DNA of 64,000 nucleotides from Zerene cesonia (taxonomy: Eukaryota; Arthropoda; Insecta; Lepidoptera; Pieridae): the NCBI RefSeq assembly GCF_012273895.1, contig NC_052121.1, positions 1,488,001 through 1,552,000 of the forward strand, written 5' to 3'. The position numbers and the translations under genes were made by a program. The notes under the pieces were generated by a model. The model searched no databases. It was not told the origin of the DNA and was given only the letters and a program-made list of their open reading frames with translations. Below, piece after piece: positions 34,139 to 45,096 of the stretch. How positions within the stretch are numbered: position 1 is the first letter of the stretch; the number at the start of each line of letters is the position of its first letter.

Positions 34139-36305
34139 TTAATTCACAGATGTCCTGTGAACCAACTTCACAGGCAATCCCCCTTCCACCTGTTGGACGT
34201 GAAAGACTTTACGGTTAATCTTAAGATCCTTCTTAGAGTTTGGCGCCGGAACCACTGAGAATTTTTGCAGGATTGCTGCTACGCCGGCGATGGACTGCAT
34301 TGTACCTAGTCTGTATCCTGAAAAATTTTAGAGATGTTGATTTCTTGCTGAACGTAAACTTACCAATTTTGTTTGGTTGAGACCCCAAATCTGGGAAACC
34401 ATACTACATACTATCCTTCCTACTATCCTATCCTACTTATATTATAAATGCGAAAGTTTGTAAGGATGTGTGTGTGTTTCACACTCTTTCACGCAAAGAC
34501 TAATGAGCCGATTGCAATGAAATTCGGTACGTAGATAGCTGGACAACTGGAATAACATATAGGCTACTTTTTTTCCGATATTCCTACGGGATACGAAATT
34601 ACGCGGGTGAAACCGCGGGGCGCAGCCAGTAGGCTATAAATAATAGCAATTGTCGTTTTTGAGAATCCTAAGAATATTTTGTACTATTAATGAATACGGG
34701 TGAAATCGCGTGCTGCGTGCAGCTAGAGCCGCGAATGACCAATTGACCGGCCCTGGATTTCAGTAAAGGTTCTGGCACTAGCCAGTAGTGGCAGTGCAAT
34801 GAGAGAAAATAAACCTTCGCGTTAATTACGTATTATAAAATTTCAAGTGTTTGGTTTTTGTAGTATGGTTTCAAAGGTTTTCACACCACTGACGTCATTG
34901 TGAAAAAAATCTTACCAATACATTTCCTTTGTCCCTCACCAAACGCTAAGAAAGTGTACTTGGGCCTCTTATTTATCTCTTCGGGTAAGAATCTCTCAGG
35001 TCTATATTCTGTGGGATTTTCATATAATTTTTCATCATAGTTAAGAGCACGGGTTGGTATTACAACCCTGACACCCGGATCTATAGTTACATCAGTCCCT
35101 GGAAAAGTATATTTCTTTGTACATATACGTGACATAGGATTGGACGGTGGAAATAGCCTCATCGATTCCTTCAAAGCCATCTCCAATAATTTCAACTCGG
35201 AGATCGATTCATAACAAATTTTGTTATCGTGTTTCGCAAATACTTCGTCTATGTCCTTCTGTATCCTTCTTTGCACGTCAGGGTTAAAAGCGAGATAATG
35301 TAACGTTGTTGATGTTGCGATTGCTGAGGTAGAATAGCCTGCTGCGAAGAAAATATATATTTGTGCTGCAAATATCTCTACGTCCATTTCAAGCTCTATT
35401 TCGACTGGTGACCCATCGGGATTTTTCTTTTCGAATGATTCACCTTTCATTGTACCTAGAGCTTCTAATTCAATCAATAGATCGATAATATCGTTACGAG
35501 CGCTCGCCTTGTAGTTCCGCTCTTCCCGTAATTTTATTACTAAATCTATTAAAGCTCGTTTCACTCTTGGATCTATATAAAAAGATCTGATGAAAGATTC
35601 GAATACGATCTTTAAAGACGGAATTGATTGAAGTAATGCAATTATATGGGTCTGCCACCCAGTTCTTACAAAAATTTTTTCTCCTAATTGCATAAATTTT
35701 GAATTTTCTTCACTCAATATATCTGTATCTAACCCAAAACTGCTTGAACATATGCATTCCATAGAGTACCGTGACATCATGTTGAATGCATCTACAACCC
35801 CTCCACGCTTGACCACATCACCAGCTGCGAGTTGTAGTTTTTCAGCACACGTCACGATCAATGGAAACATTTTTGTCAGTTTGTAATTGGTAAATGCAGG
35901 TGTCAGTCTTTGTCGCAAGAGGCGCCAATAACCACCGCTAGAATGAAATAAATTCAACATCATTCGTTCTTTACTTGGGTCTCCTTCCACTCCTCGAATA
36001 TAAAAGTGATCAAAATCCAAATTTAAAATATACTTGTAATATTTTGGATTTGTCACATACAATTCACGAACTTCGCCTCGGTAATAGCCTATAAAATCTT
36101 CATTCGGATATTTTTGGCACATTAAAACGCCAATTTCAGCATTTGTTTTCATTCCAAATAAGATGTGAACATTGTTTCCAATTATGGGCCATGGTTTATC
36201 GTGGACAATATTCTTTTCTTTCCAATACGAATATGTCTTTTTATAATTTAAATAAAAAAGTATGAAAATAACAACAACAATAAAAAATAACTCGACAGAC
36301 GGCAT
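34139..36305 (-). CDS. cytochrome P450, clan 3-like (copy 2)
   Basis: Paralogue of the P450 at 29976-31731, in the same orientation. Exon 1 is 36305-34916 and exon 2 is 34317-34139; the product is 522 aa. The N-terminal anchor covers residues 2-19, followed by PWPIIG. Motifs are WRLLR, AGYSTS (322-327), ESMR (380-383), PERF (436-439) and FGEGQRKCIG with Cys462 as heme ligand. The last exon begins YRLGTMQSIAGVAAIL. The six extra residues relative to copy 1 lie before the DPRVK segment. The intron holds a complete 199-bp Helitron-like element (34431-34629). The I helix again has Ser in place of Asp/Glu, so this is a shared property of the pair and not a sequencing error. The pair most likely arose by tandem duplication. 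The role (detoxification or endogenous substrate) cannot be told from sequence. Confidence 0.94.
34431..34629 (+). mobile_element. non-autonomous Helitron-like element, family A, in P450 intron
   Basis: It starts TCCTACTTATATTATAAATG after A and ends GCGCAGCCAG before T (CTAG changed to CCAG). The CGCGGGTGAAACCGCG hairpin is intact. It is inserted antisense to the P450 gene. A second degenerate 3' end lies at 34693-34727 (GGGTGAAATCGCG...CAGCTAG). Confidence 0.85.
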
Positions 36306-37048
36306 AGCGCTTTGTTTGTGAGTTACAATATGTTTAATTTCATTGAGAAATAGAACAATTTTATCGGTAATTACCTGAAGGTACGGAATTAATTACAATT
36401 TATTTGTAAGCATTAATACTTACCTATGATATATTGCTTATGATAAAATTAAGTGTATAGGTACAATTATTTTGAACATTAAAATAAATTTATTGTTCAT
36501 TTAAGAACTTAATTGTTAATTGAAGAGACTTGCTAAGGACATCTATTGATCAGATTGAACATTTTGAATCTAAAATAATGAATATAATTCAATATACATA
36601 TGCATTACCTCACATAGACATTTCGCTACGATCGTAGTATTAAATTGGATAATAAAAAAAAACGATATTTAAATCTATGTCAATGAACTTTATAAGTATA
36701 GCCATTAGATATCTATAGAATAGGGGTCAATTGCATATGATGGTAATTTGACAACACAATTTTTAATTCAAAAATGTATGGCTTGTTTTTTTTGTTTTAA
36801 CTGCTAAAATACTATATTATCCATAGATATAGCAGGTACTAAATCCATGACGGACAACGCGAAGACGTTAAACTATTAGCTTTACGTCCTTGTACTCCTT
36901 GTAACAAAGTATATAGTACGTAGTGGTTGAAAAGGATAGATACTCTATCTATGATAAGAAGCTCTATTATTAAACCTCAGCTGTCTTTTACAATGTCTTA
37001 TGTCAATGTCATTATGACAACTTCACATTCGGTATACGTATTTTGCGA

Positions 37049-37058
37049 CCAATCAGCG
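37049..37058 (+). promoter_or_regulatory. CCAAT box upstream of the TPRG1-like gene
   Basis: CCAATCAGCG matches the NF-Y consensus and lies about 130 bases before the ATG at 37185. The P450 copy 2 start is 880 bases away on the other strand. Confidence 0.4.
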
Positions 37059-37184
37059 CTCAGGATTCAGCGATATTTAGAAATTGAATCTTTGATTGGA
37101 TTAGGCTTAATCAACCGGTCGATTCTGTGTAATATTTGGGCTATTTTTTGTTTGTGGTAAAAAAATATTGTTGAAAAGATAAAC

Positions 37185-40100
37185 ATGGGAGATCTTTTAG
37201 AAGATGATGTGGAATTCCGTGGAGGTACGCTGGAACTTTCTACTGAAAATGGTGGTGCAGGAAATCCGGAAAATAGAAGCAAAGGTGTGACGCCAAGTCA
37301 TAATAAAATAAAAACTCCATTAAACGCAAATCCATCCGTGTTATCTGGTGCTGATTCTCTATCTTCTTCGGCATCTTCGTTTGCAGGTAATTTTCGATCG
37401 ATAAGATCGTCACAAAATTATAAAATAATGCACTCTTATTACGTATTATGGGTAATTTTCATGCTTTGAACTTAGTTTAATTGCTGAAAAGATAAATACA
37501 TTGTCTTAACAAATAAATAACTATTAATTTTCACTCTATAAATATATTGTCAAGTACAACATACAAAAACATTTGAATACATCTCTTAGAATAGATTTAG
37601 TTTTAGTTTTATATAATTCACTTTACATTATAGTAATCCATTATAAATATTTTGTATGGAAATATATTTGACATAGGAATGAATAGATAAACATGTCATA
37701 TTGCGTAAATATACACTATCAGATTTCTTAAGTTAATTTTTTTTTCAACCTTTAATTAGTAGTACTATGGATTGAAAAATGGTTATGTGAAATGTTATCA
37801 GTTTAAGGTATTACATATATCTATACATAAGGTCATGCTTTATGGTTGCCTTTTACTAGCATTAAAGGCCTTCAATCTTTAATTCTTACTGTGTTTATTT
37901 TGCTACTTTTATTAGGACAGATTTATTCTGAGCTGCACTGATAAAGCTCTGTGTGGATCTGCCTAATAAACAAGTCTAAATATATAAGGCCTGTGACTAA
38001 GGCCACAAAAAGGTGCTAGTAAAATGGTTAACAGCATTATATTAATTTCAGATGCAAGACAGGATCAAAGCACGTCAAATAATGAGAATGCACCACAACA
38101 AGCTCACACTGTGTACCCAAGATATGATGTTCCCTTTGACAAGGATAATATTAAGGACTTCTTTACATTCCGCAGGGGTGTTGTGGAAAATGCTATACAG
38201 GAATGCATTACTGCTTTATTGTTTCCCGAAGATGGGGAATATCTGGGGTCTTGGCTGTTGACCGAGTGAGGATTATTATTTTGTTATATATGTTATCAAA
38301 TGCTATTGTGAATCTTTACCAATATGAAGAACCCAATAGGCAGGTCTTATTGCTTAAACAGTAATAAGAGGTCTTAAAACTACAAAATATTTAATTTTCA
38401 CATTGAAAGGCAATTATAATTGAAAGGCTTGTGGATTTGAATGTGACATCAAAAGAGAAGATAGACAGTCACAGGGTTTTACCTGTCTCATTCCCATTTT
38501 GTGGGGTTTCCAGGATAAAAACTAACATTCTTTCTTAGATCTCAAGCTATTTCTGTACCAAATTTCATCTAATTTGGTTCAGAGATTGGGGCGTGAAGAA
38601 GAAATGTAATGACAGTTACATTTGCATTTATAATATTAATAGGGTCTGTTAATAATATGAAACAGAACTGCATGGCTGTGTTAACTTCATTGTTGCTCAG
38701 TAAAGCATCAAGTTGTTTATTTTTTACAGAATCACACTTTGGGACAACGAAAAAGAGAGGATTGTCCTATTAACATCACGGCTAGTAATGACAATAAAGT
38801 ATGATTTCATTGCGATGAAGCAACTGGACTTTCGGAAGACATACCTAGATGATTTAGACACTGTTGTTATTGGAGAATTAGTGTATCCACCATCATCTTT
38901 AGTTCCGTAAGTTATTATCTATGTGGTGATAGTTATGTTTTATAGATTTGTGCCTAATTTATCATCCTGTTTATTATTTTGAATGTTTTAATTATGACAA
39001 GAAGGCAGTGCAAATGTGTATTTTATGCGTCATTATAAATTAATGAGACAGTAAAGGAAATTTGATATGTTTCTACTAGGCACAGATTACAGACAGAACA
39101 GTATAAAGAATTTACATTATGACCAATATAAGATCTGACTTTACTACTTGTATTGTGCCTAATATATGAATACAAATATGTCCTAACAGAAATTTTGCAC
39201 TATTCAGTCTATTTACATCCCAACTCCATATAGGAGGATCTTCAAAATGAATTGGGATTGAAAAGTGGATAATTAAACCGACTCGACTACACATTGTCAT
39301 TAACCATCACAGAACTATCCGTGCTTATGTTATATACATAGTCTCTGTCCACACAAAGGGTCAATAACTAAATCTAACCCGTGTTATAGTCGTCTTAACG
39401 GTTTCGCGACGGGCGTGACTACCGTGGTCAAAGACTGCGTGATAGACCGCCTCTGCCGCAGGCCCGCCGCCGCCGACGACAGCGCTAAACCGTTCGATCC
39501 CAAATACTTTGAACCTAGGTACTTTGAGTTGCTGTAGATGCGCTATTTATGTTCAAGTGATGAAGAGATTGGATTATTTGTGGTTATGTGAATGATAGAT
39601 TTGCGGATCTGCCTGATTTTGTTTGTCCATATCCACAGTATGCAATGGCATATGAATATGCTATTGTGTATCTGTATTTTGTATCGGGGATATACTTGTT
39701 GCATTCAAAGTTAAGCAATGGAGAATGTATGTCTGAACCAGGAAAATATTTTTTTTTTATATTTTCGATGTGTAGTCTAAAATAAAATTTATAGTACATG
39801 CATAATACAGATGTATAGTCTATTTATGTTAATAAAAAAAGTTATTATTTATTTATTTCTTAATAAGTTTTGTCGAAATGAATGTACAGTCATCTTAAAT
39901 GATTATGTTCAGAAGACTAATTTGATTGGGTGGCAGCTATGAATCTATCAATGATACTGAAAAATTGTTCAACCATAACAGTACTCCAGTCTCCTCTCTC
40001 CTTAGGTTCCAAGCCTATTTTCTATTGTGATTGAAGATAAAATAGTCTGTCTCACTCTAACTCTTTGTAAAACCGTAAGTTAGAAAGAGACGGCATAGGC

Positions 40101-41851
40101 AGTAAATTTTATCTTAAATCGTAATGCTTGGATGTTTTCTTTACTTTACTATCATCTTTCATGCGAATAGATGCAATGCTAAAATCTTCTTTGAAGAATT
40201 TATTTCGTATCATTGTCTCATAATGTATTGTTATAAAGAGCTGCGTAGTGTGCTTCTTGTGATTGCTTTCTATTTCTTAATCTTTCCACTTTTTCTCTCT
40301 TTATTTATGAGTAACATTTTACACTTTTATCATTAAATTTACGAGTTGAGTTCTTTGAGAAACCAGTTTGTAATTTCAATAATAAATGATTTTTGATACG
40401 AACTAATGTATTTTATATATAATTAAATTAAATTAACATAGATATCTTATTATGCAATAAAAAAAATAATGTGATATGCAAATTATGATTGTTTTTTGAT
40501 AAATAACAAGGTTTTGTCTTTAAGTATTGTAAATTACTTGTAAAATTATAAAAAATTAAAGGTCATTTATGGTCATTGTTCAAAGATTAGTACTACATAT
40601 AATGGTAAGCGCGGTTTACGTCGTAGCATTGAGATCCTAAATTCAAAATTCGGTTAAAAATATATTAAGGACAATTGAGTATGATTTATGCTTAGTTCAC
40701 GTAAAAGAAACGATGTGAATAAAATTTATTATGAAGTATAATATATCCGTCTTATAAAACTTTTTAAAAATTACTTCAATATATAAAACGAGAAGATTGT
40801 TCACTTAAAAAAATAATGAATTACATTTAAACCTCTCTCCTCATACAAACAACATTATTTAACTTAAAGAAGAAAGACGTACTTTTTGCTTAAAATTATA
40901 TAATTTTACAATAATAGGTCAAGTATATTATCGAAGTTTTGAAAACTCAAAGATTCACTACAATCGTGCAATATCTAATTATTTTTATTAATTAATCGTA
41001 TATAAACTTGCTATTTCTAGGGAGCGTAACCTCCGCGGGGTCCGTATGATGTGGAATAAGGGGGAGCCGCTGCCTCTGAAGACGGTGTGGAACCCGTTCA
41101 GCCAAGATGTGCCATTTATCACTTTCGCTTCACACCCTATATATTGGCATAAAGGTATGTTTGAAGTAAATTATCTGTGATGGAAAAGTTCAAAGCATTC
41201 AGCACTCGAATAGTTAGGTTTAGTATTGGTATGGCGTGATGCTGTTTCCGTACGCAGCCTTTCATATGCAAAGGGTGGGCGAAGCCTTTTATTAGTCGGA
41301 GTTGGGCACGTTTCGGTATGAATTGGGCCAGTTCGGGGAAGTACTATACACCCATAGAAGACCGGCGTGAAATAGTACCATGCTACTGTTTCATACGGTG
41401 AGTTGGGCAGCGGCAGGCCCGTTTCCTTCTCACTCTTCCTCTATCATTCATACAAGAAATAATTTCCACAAATTAACAATTTAAACAAAAAGATCTAAGA
41501 TTTGAGACTAAATATTGTTGCTGAGTATGTGAGAGAAAATATAATGTATTTGTGAATGTGTGAGTGTGTGCGTGTGTGTGATTCCACATAGTGTCAATCT
41601 ACGACAGTTTTTTATTGTGAGTGTAAATCATTTTTTTTGTGTTTATAGACGGTGGCGCGGAAGAGAGATCCACCTACGACATGGAGACCTTCGCCCAAAA
41701 GCTGCAGCGGGCCATAGAGGGCATGCCGTCGAGCTCGTGCTGCATCCACCACTCGCCCATTGTGATACAGAGCTACCTCGGCATCACGTCACTGCTACAC
41801 AATAAGACGAGCATGGGCTTTTTCAAAGTGCGAGGGAAGTTCAGCTTCTAG
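37185..41851 (+). CDS. TPRG1-like protein, hSac2 domain
   Basis: Homologue of tumor protein p63-regulated gene 1-like protein. The vertebrate TPRG1L is a synaptic-vesicle-associated protein; the insect role is not known to me. Exons: 37185-37386, 38052-38265, 38730-38906, 39390-39518, 41021-41154, 41649-41851. They join in phase to 353 codons (352 aa). Residues 1-100 are low-complexity, acidic and Ser-rich. The hSac2 domain follows, with FPEDGEYLGSWLLTEITLWD, NEKERIVLLTSRLVMTIKYDF, ELVYPP and the C-terminal NKTSMGFFKVRGKFSF. There is no phosphatase CX5R motif, as in the family. The start is chosen for its context (AAACATGG). S2 repeats lie in the last intron (inverted) and just past the stop. 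Confidence 0.9.
38510..38645 (-). mobile_element. Helitron-like remnant in TPRG1-like intron 2
   Basis: This ends TTTGCATTTATAATATTAAT, the reverse complement of a family 5' end. GTACCAAATTTCATC occurs inside, as in other copies. The 3' terminus is not clear. Confidence 0.45.
39519..41020 (+). other. intron 4 of the TPRG1-like gene
   Basis: This 1.5-kb AT-rich intron has short open frames only. No repeat family or hidden exon was recognised. Confidence 0.6.
41262..41455 (-). repeat. SINE-like repeat S2, inverted, in last TPRG1-like intron
   Basis: It contains GAATTGGGCCAGTTCGG, TACACCCATAGAAGACCGGC and GGCAGGCCCGTTTCCTTCTC, the reverse complement of the S2 second half. Together with the plus copy at 41893-42058 it makes an inverted pair around exon 6. 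Confidence 0.65.
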
Positions 41852-41892
41852 GTCGTTTTCGTCAGTTTTGAGGGTAGTCAGCGGTTGCGTTT

Positions 41893-42058
41893 TGTTTAAC
41901 TGAGCTGGTGGTTCGGTGATGGTAAGCGATCACTACCGCCCATGAACGCCCCTTCACACACACTCTGCCAATGTGTTGCTCACACTTAAGGGGTTAAGGA
42001 TAAGGAAAGGATAGACAATGGGAATTTAGGAATGAACTGGGAAGAGGCGTGTTTATTG
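41893..42058 (+). repeat. SINE-like repeat S2 just after the TPRG1-like stop
   Basis: This has GAGCTGGTGGTTCGGTGATG, GCGATCACTACCGCCCATGA, GGAAAGGATAGACAATGGGA and GAACTGGGAAGAGG in the S2 order. It starts about 40 bases after the stop codon and so is probably in the 3'UTR. Confidence 0.7.
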
Positions 42059-42246
42059 TTGCCATATATATATATTTTGTGGGATGGTTATAGATACATT
42101 TTGTACAGATAGACCTTCGATTAGGGGCACTTCGTATGGGCCTTAATCGTGAATTTGTCTCGGGGCCTCCAACTCATGTCATGGTCATGTCAGGTCAAGT
42201 GTTGTTATATGTTATGATTGATGAAATTCACATTAAAAATAAAAAA

Positions 42247-42545
42247 GTGGTGGCTCAGTGCTCAGTGGACCTCGGACTTTAAGTCGGGGGTTCGAGACCA
42301 GGTGAGCGGTGAGAAATGAGGTGCTGGAAAATAAATTTTTCAATTTATCTGCGCATGTGGATAACATCACCACTGCTCGAAACGATGAAGGAAAATATCG
42401 TGAGGAAACCGATATGTCCGAGAATTAAAAGTGAGACGACATGTGACATCTGCCAACCCGCACTTGGCCAGCGTGGTGGATTATGGCCTGATAGATAGAA
42501 GGCCTGTGTCCCAGCAGTGGGAACATATATGGGCTGATGATGATA
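42247..42545 (+). repeat. tRNA-derived SINE S1, full-length
   Basis: The pol III box A-like segment is TGGCTCAGTGCTCAGTGG (from 42251). Box B GGTTCGAGACC is at 42289-42299. The body has GATAACATCACCAC, ATCGTGAGGAAACC, TGTGACATCTGCCAACC and CCAGCGTGGTGGATTATGGC. The tail is a TGATGATGAT repeat. A second copy lies at 51641-51952, and a 3' fragment at 22611. It is not a tRNA gene: no cloverleaf can be closed. Confidence 0.8.
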
Positions 42546-44390
42546 TCGATTACATAGAATGATGTATTAAAACCGTTGCGTTGAATCGAAAAAGGTACAA
42601 ACTTCTAGGAAATGTGTTAGAGTTGGCTTGGACACCAAAAAAAAAAAAATTTTTAAATATTACCGCAAAAATTTTTCAAAGTTTAAATTTAGTAAGGAAT
42701 AGAAGGGGATTGGAGGTTATACCGTTCTCTAGCTGTTAGATTTGCGATATATTCATTATAAATTACGTACTTGCATCGTATGTGTTTTTTAAGATCGTTG
42801 ATTTTAGTTGTAAATTTAATTAATGTGTGTAACATATTTTTCTCGCTATTTCGCATTTGAGATATAAAACATTCTTAAAACATAGTTCATATTACTAGCT
42901 AATTGAATGCGCCTTATGTATGTATGTCTTCATAAGATTTTTATTTTTTTATAAAATCGTAGCGTTTTCTTTTCTCCATAGGGATATTTGTTTATTCTTA
43001 TTTAAAAATACTGGTGAGAAAATGCTCAAAATATTACGTAAGATTGTCATATGTATTAAATTTAAAATATCTATTTATTTTACTTGATAATTATATTTAT
43101 TATCTGTGATATTGGGTTATTGGGCACCTGTTCTATGATTGAAATTATTTGTTTTTTGAGTGAGAAATTTTATATAGTGAATGTGTATCATTTAATATTT
43201 AACTTGTTTTGTTCATGTCACAGTTAAAGCCTGCTTTTCGTCGGAACGCGTTTTTCCTAGTTAGAACTTGTGTTAAAACTAGTTTTAGTTAAATTGAATG
43301 TTAGTTAAATCAAAACTTCATAGTTCTTATTGTGAAAACGTCTTTTAAAAGCGAGTCAGTTAGGTGTATGGGTTTTATTTGGTATATGGTAAAGAGACAT
43401 AATAAACGGAAATTTTAAACATTTATGTTTTTAGTGTAAGAATATATTCTTAATATTTTTTTTCTTTAATGATAAGAAAAACAAGTAGTAGTATGGTAGA
43501 TTGTTATTGCTAGTTAGTTTTAACAAAAGTGACAAATAAGCTATGTCTAGGGAAAACGCAATCTGACGAAAAACAAATTTTAACGGTAGCATTTATAACG
43601 AAATAAATATTTAAAAATGTTATTAAATCGTATGTCAGTTATCTTAAATATGTGTTAGTTACTGTAGCAACTCAATCAATCAATTTTATTATGATTGATT
43701 TATAATTACAAATGAGATTAGTAAATATTTGTCTAATGATTAAATATATATTTTTATTAATAGTTAAGTACTAATTGAGTAGTACAAATTTAGATCAGAT
43801 ATTATGTTTTGTGTAATTTAAATTACAACAAACGTATAATATAGCATTTTATGTACATATTTTTTTTGTTATCAAGTACAAAATTCAGATGATAGTACTG
43901 TTTAAAATAATTTTCATTGTAAAGTTATATATAATATCGATGTTAATAATATATTTCAATTGCGTGATAATATTGTTATAAACTAAAGTATATATGAATG
44001 AATTAATGGATGAATATCATATAGTGTTGCTAGATGTATTAAAAAGAGATATTCACTTTACTGTTGTACCATATAAAGTAAAGTAGCTTTCGTATAATTA
44101 TTGTAAATCTAATGTTATAAATCAAGTAAAATATTCCTTATCAATAATTACGATTGAATGCTTATATATATAATATGTAATAACAAAACAATAAGCTAGA
44201 TAAAATTCTGTATATTTATAATCGTAGTTATTACCAAGAAATGCAATCAATCGTAAAAACCCGAATGATAATAAGTGTTGGTGTCACATTTAATTGTTTA
44301 TATGAAATAACAATTATTATTAAACTAAAATGTTTACGTTTACGTTTTGAATTAATGTTGATATTATTTTGATACCTACAAAATTTTCAA
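42546..44390. other. AT-rich intergenic DNA, no gene
   Basis: This may include the distal 3'UTR of the TPRG1-like gene. There are poly-A/poly-T runs and several AATAAA words, but no coding signal or repeat family. Confidence 0.5.
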
Positions 44391-44391
44391 A

Positions 44392-44561
44392 TCTATAAAA
44401 CAATATTATAAAGCTAAAGAGTTTGTTTGTATGAACGCACTAATCTCAACTGATCAAAAACTGATCCGATTTTAAAAATTCTTTCAGTGTTAGATAGCCC
44501 ATTTATTGAAGAAGGCTATAGGCTAATATGTACCACGGGCGAAGCCGGGGCGGACCGCTAA
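44392..44561 (+). mobile_element. non-autonomous Helitron-like element, family B
   Basis: A 170-bp copy that starts TCTATAAAACAATATTATAAA after A and ends GGACCGCTAA before T. The interior TTCTTTCAGTGTTAGATAGC and AAGGCTATAGGCTA match the copy at 11723-11900. Confidence 0.8.
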
Positions 44562-44681
44562 TATAATATTAATAGAGATGAAAATTGTCTTTTTGTGGTA
44601 GATCAGTCGGAATCATTCTCCTATTTAAAAAAGAGGACTATGGCTTTCATTTAGTAGCAATGTTTGTCGGATGAGTCATCA

Positions 44682-44703
44682 TATCAATATATATATATAT
44701 ATC
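44682..44703. repeat. (AT)n run followed by CGTCGTCGTCGG
   Basis: A simple repeat in the convergent intergenic space. Confidence 0.8.
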
Positions 44704-45070
44704 GTCGTCGTCGGTACTAAAAAAGTTCTTTAGCTGTTCGGATAGTAACAACGATGCGATCCAGAATCATAATTTTAAAACACTATAATTCCTAGCAGTG
44801 TGTATTTTTAGAGTTAAACTTGCCTCGTGTTTTATGTATATGTTGTATTTAAAGTTTAAAGAGACCTACACAAATAAATGAAAATGTAATTTTTTAAAAC
44901 AATTTTGGTCGATGTGAATTTATATAGTTAGTAAATAAGCGTAAGCCTAATCGGGCCTAATGTTCATTTCCTTGTTAACGTTCTCTCTATTTAGTATTAG
45001 TAAAGTTGCTTTGAATTTTGTCGTTACGTCTTTTATGGTAAATAAATAAATAATATTAATTTAACAGTCT

Positions 45071-45076
45071 TTTATT
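45071..45076 (-). terminator. poly(A) signal of the unrecognised gene
   Basis: AATAAA on the minus strand, only about 21 bases after the stop codon. This implies a very short 3'UTR. Confidence 0.5.
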
Positions 45077-45096
45077 GAAGTAAACCTTAAACTGTT

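Noticed and set aside
42251..42299. tRNA gene from box A/box B
   Set aside because: The boxes belong to a SINE with a repeated body and tail. No acceptor stem or cloverleaf can be formed.
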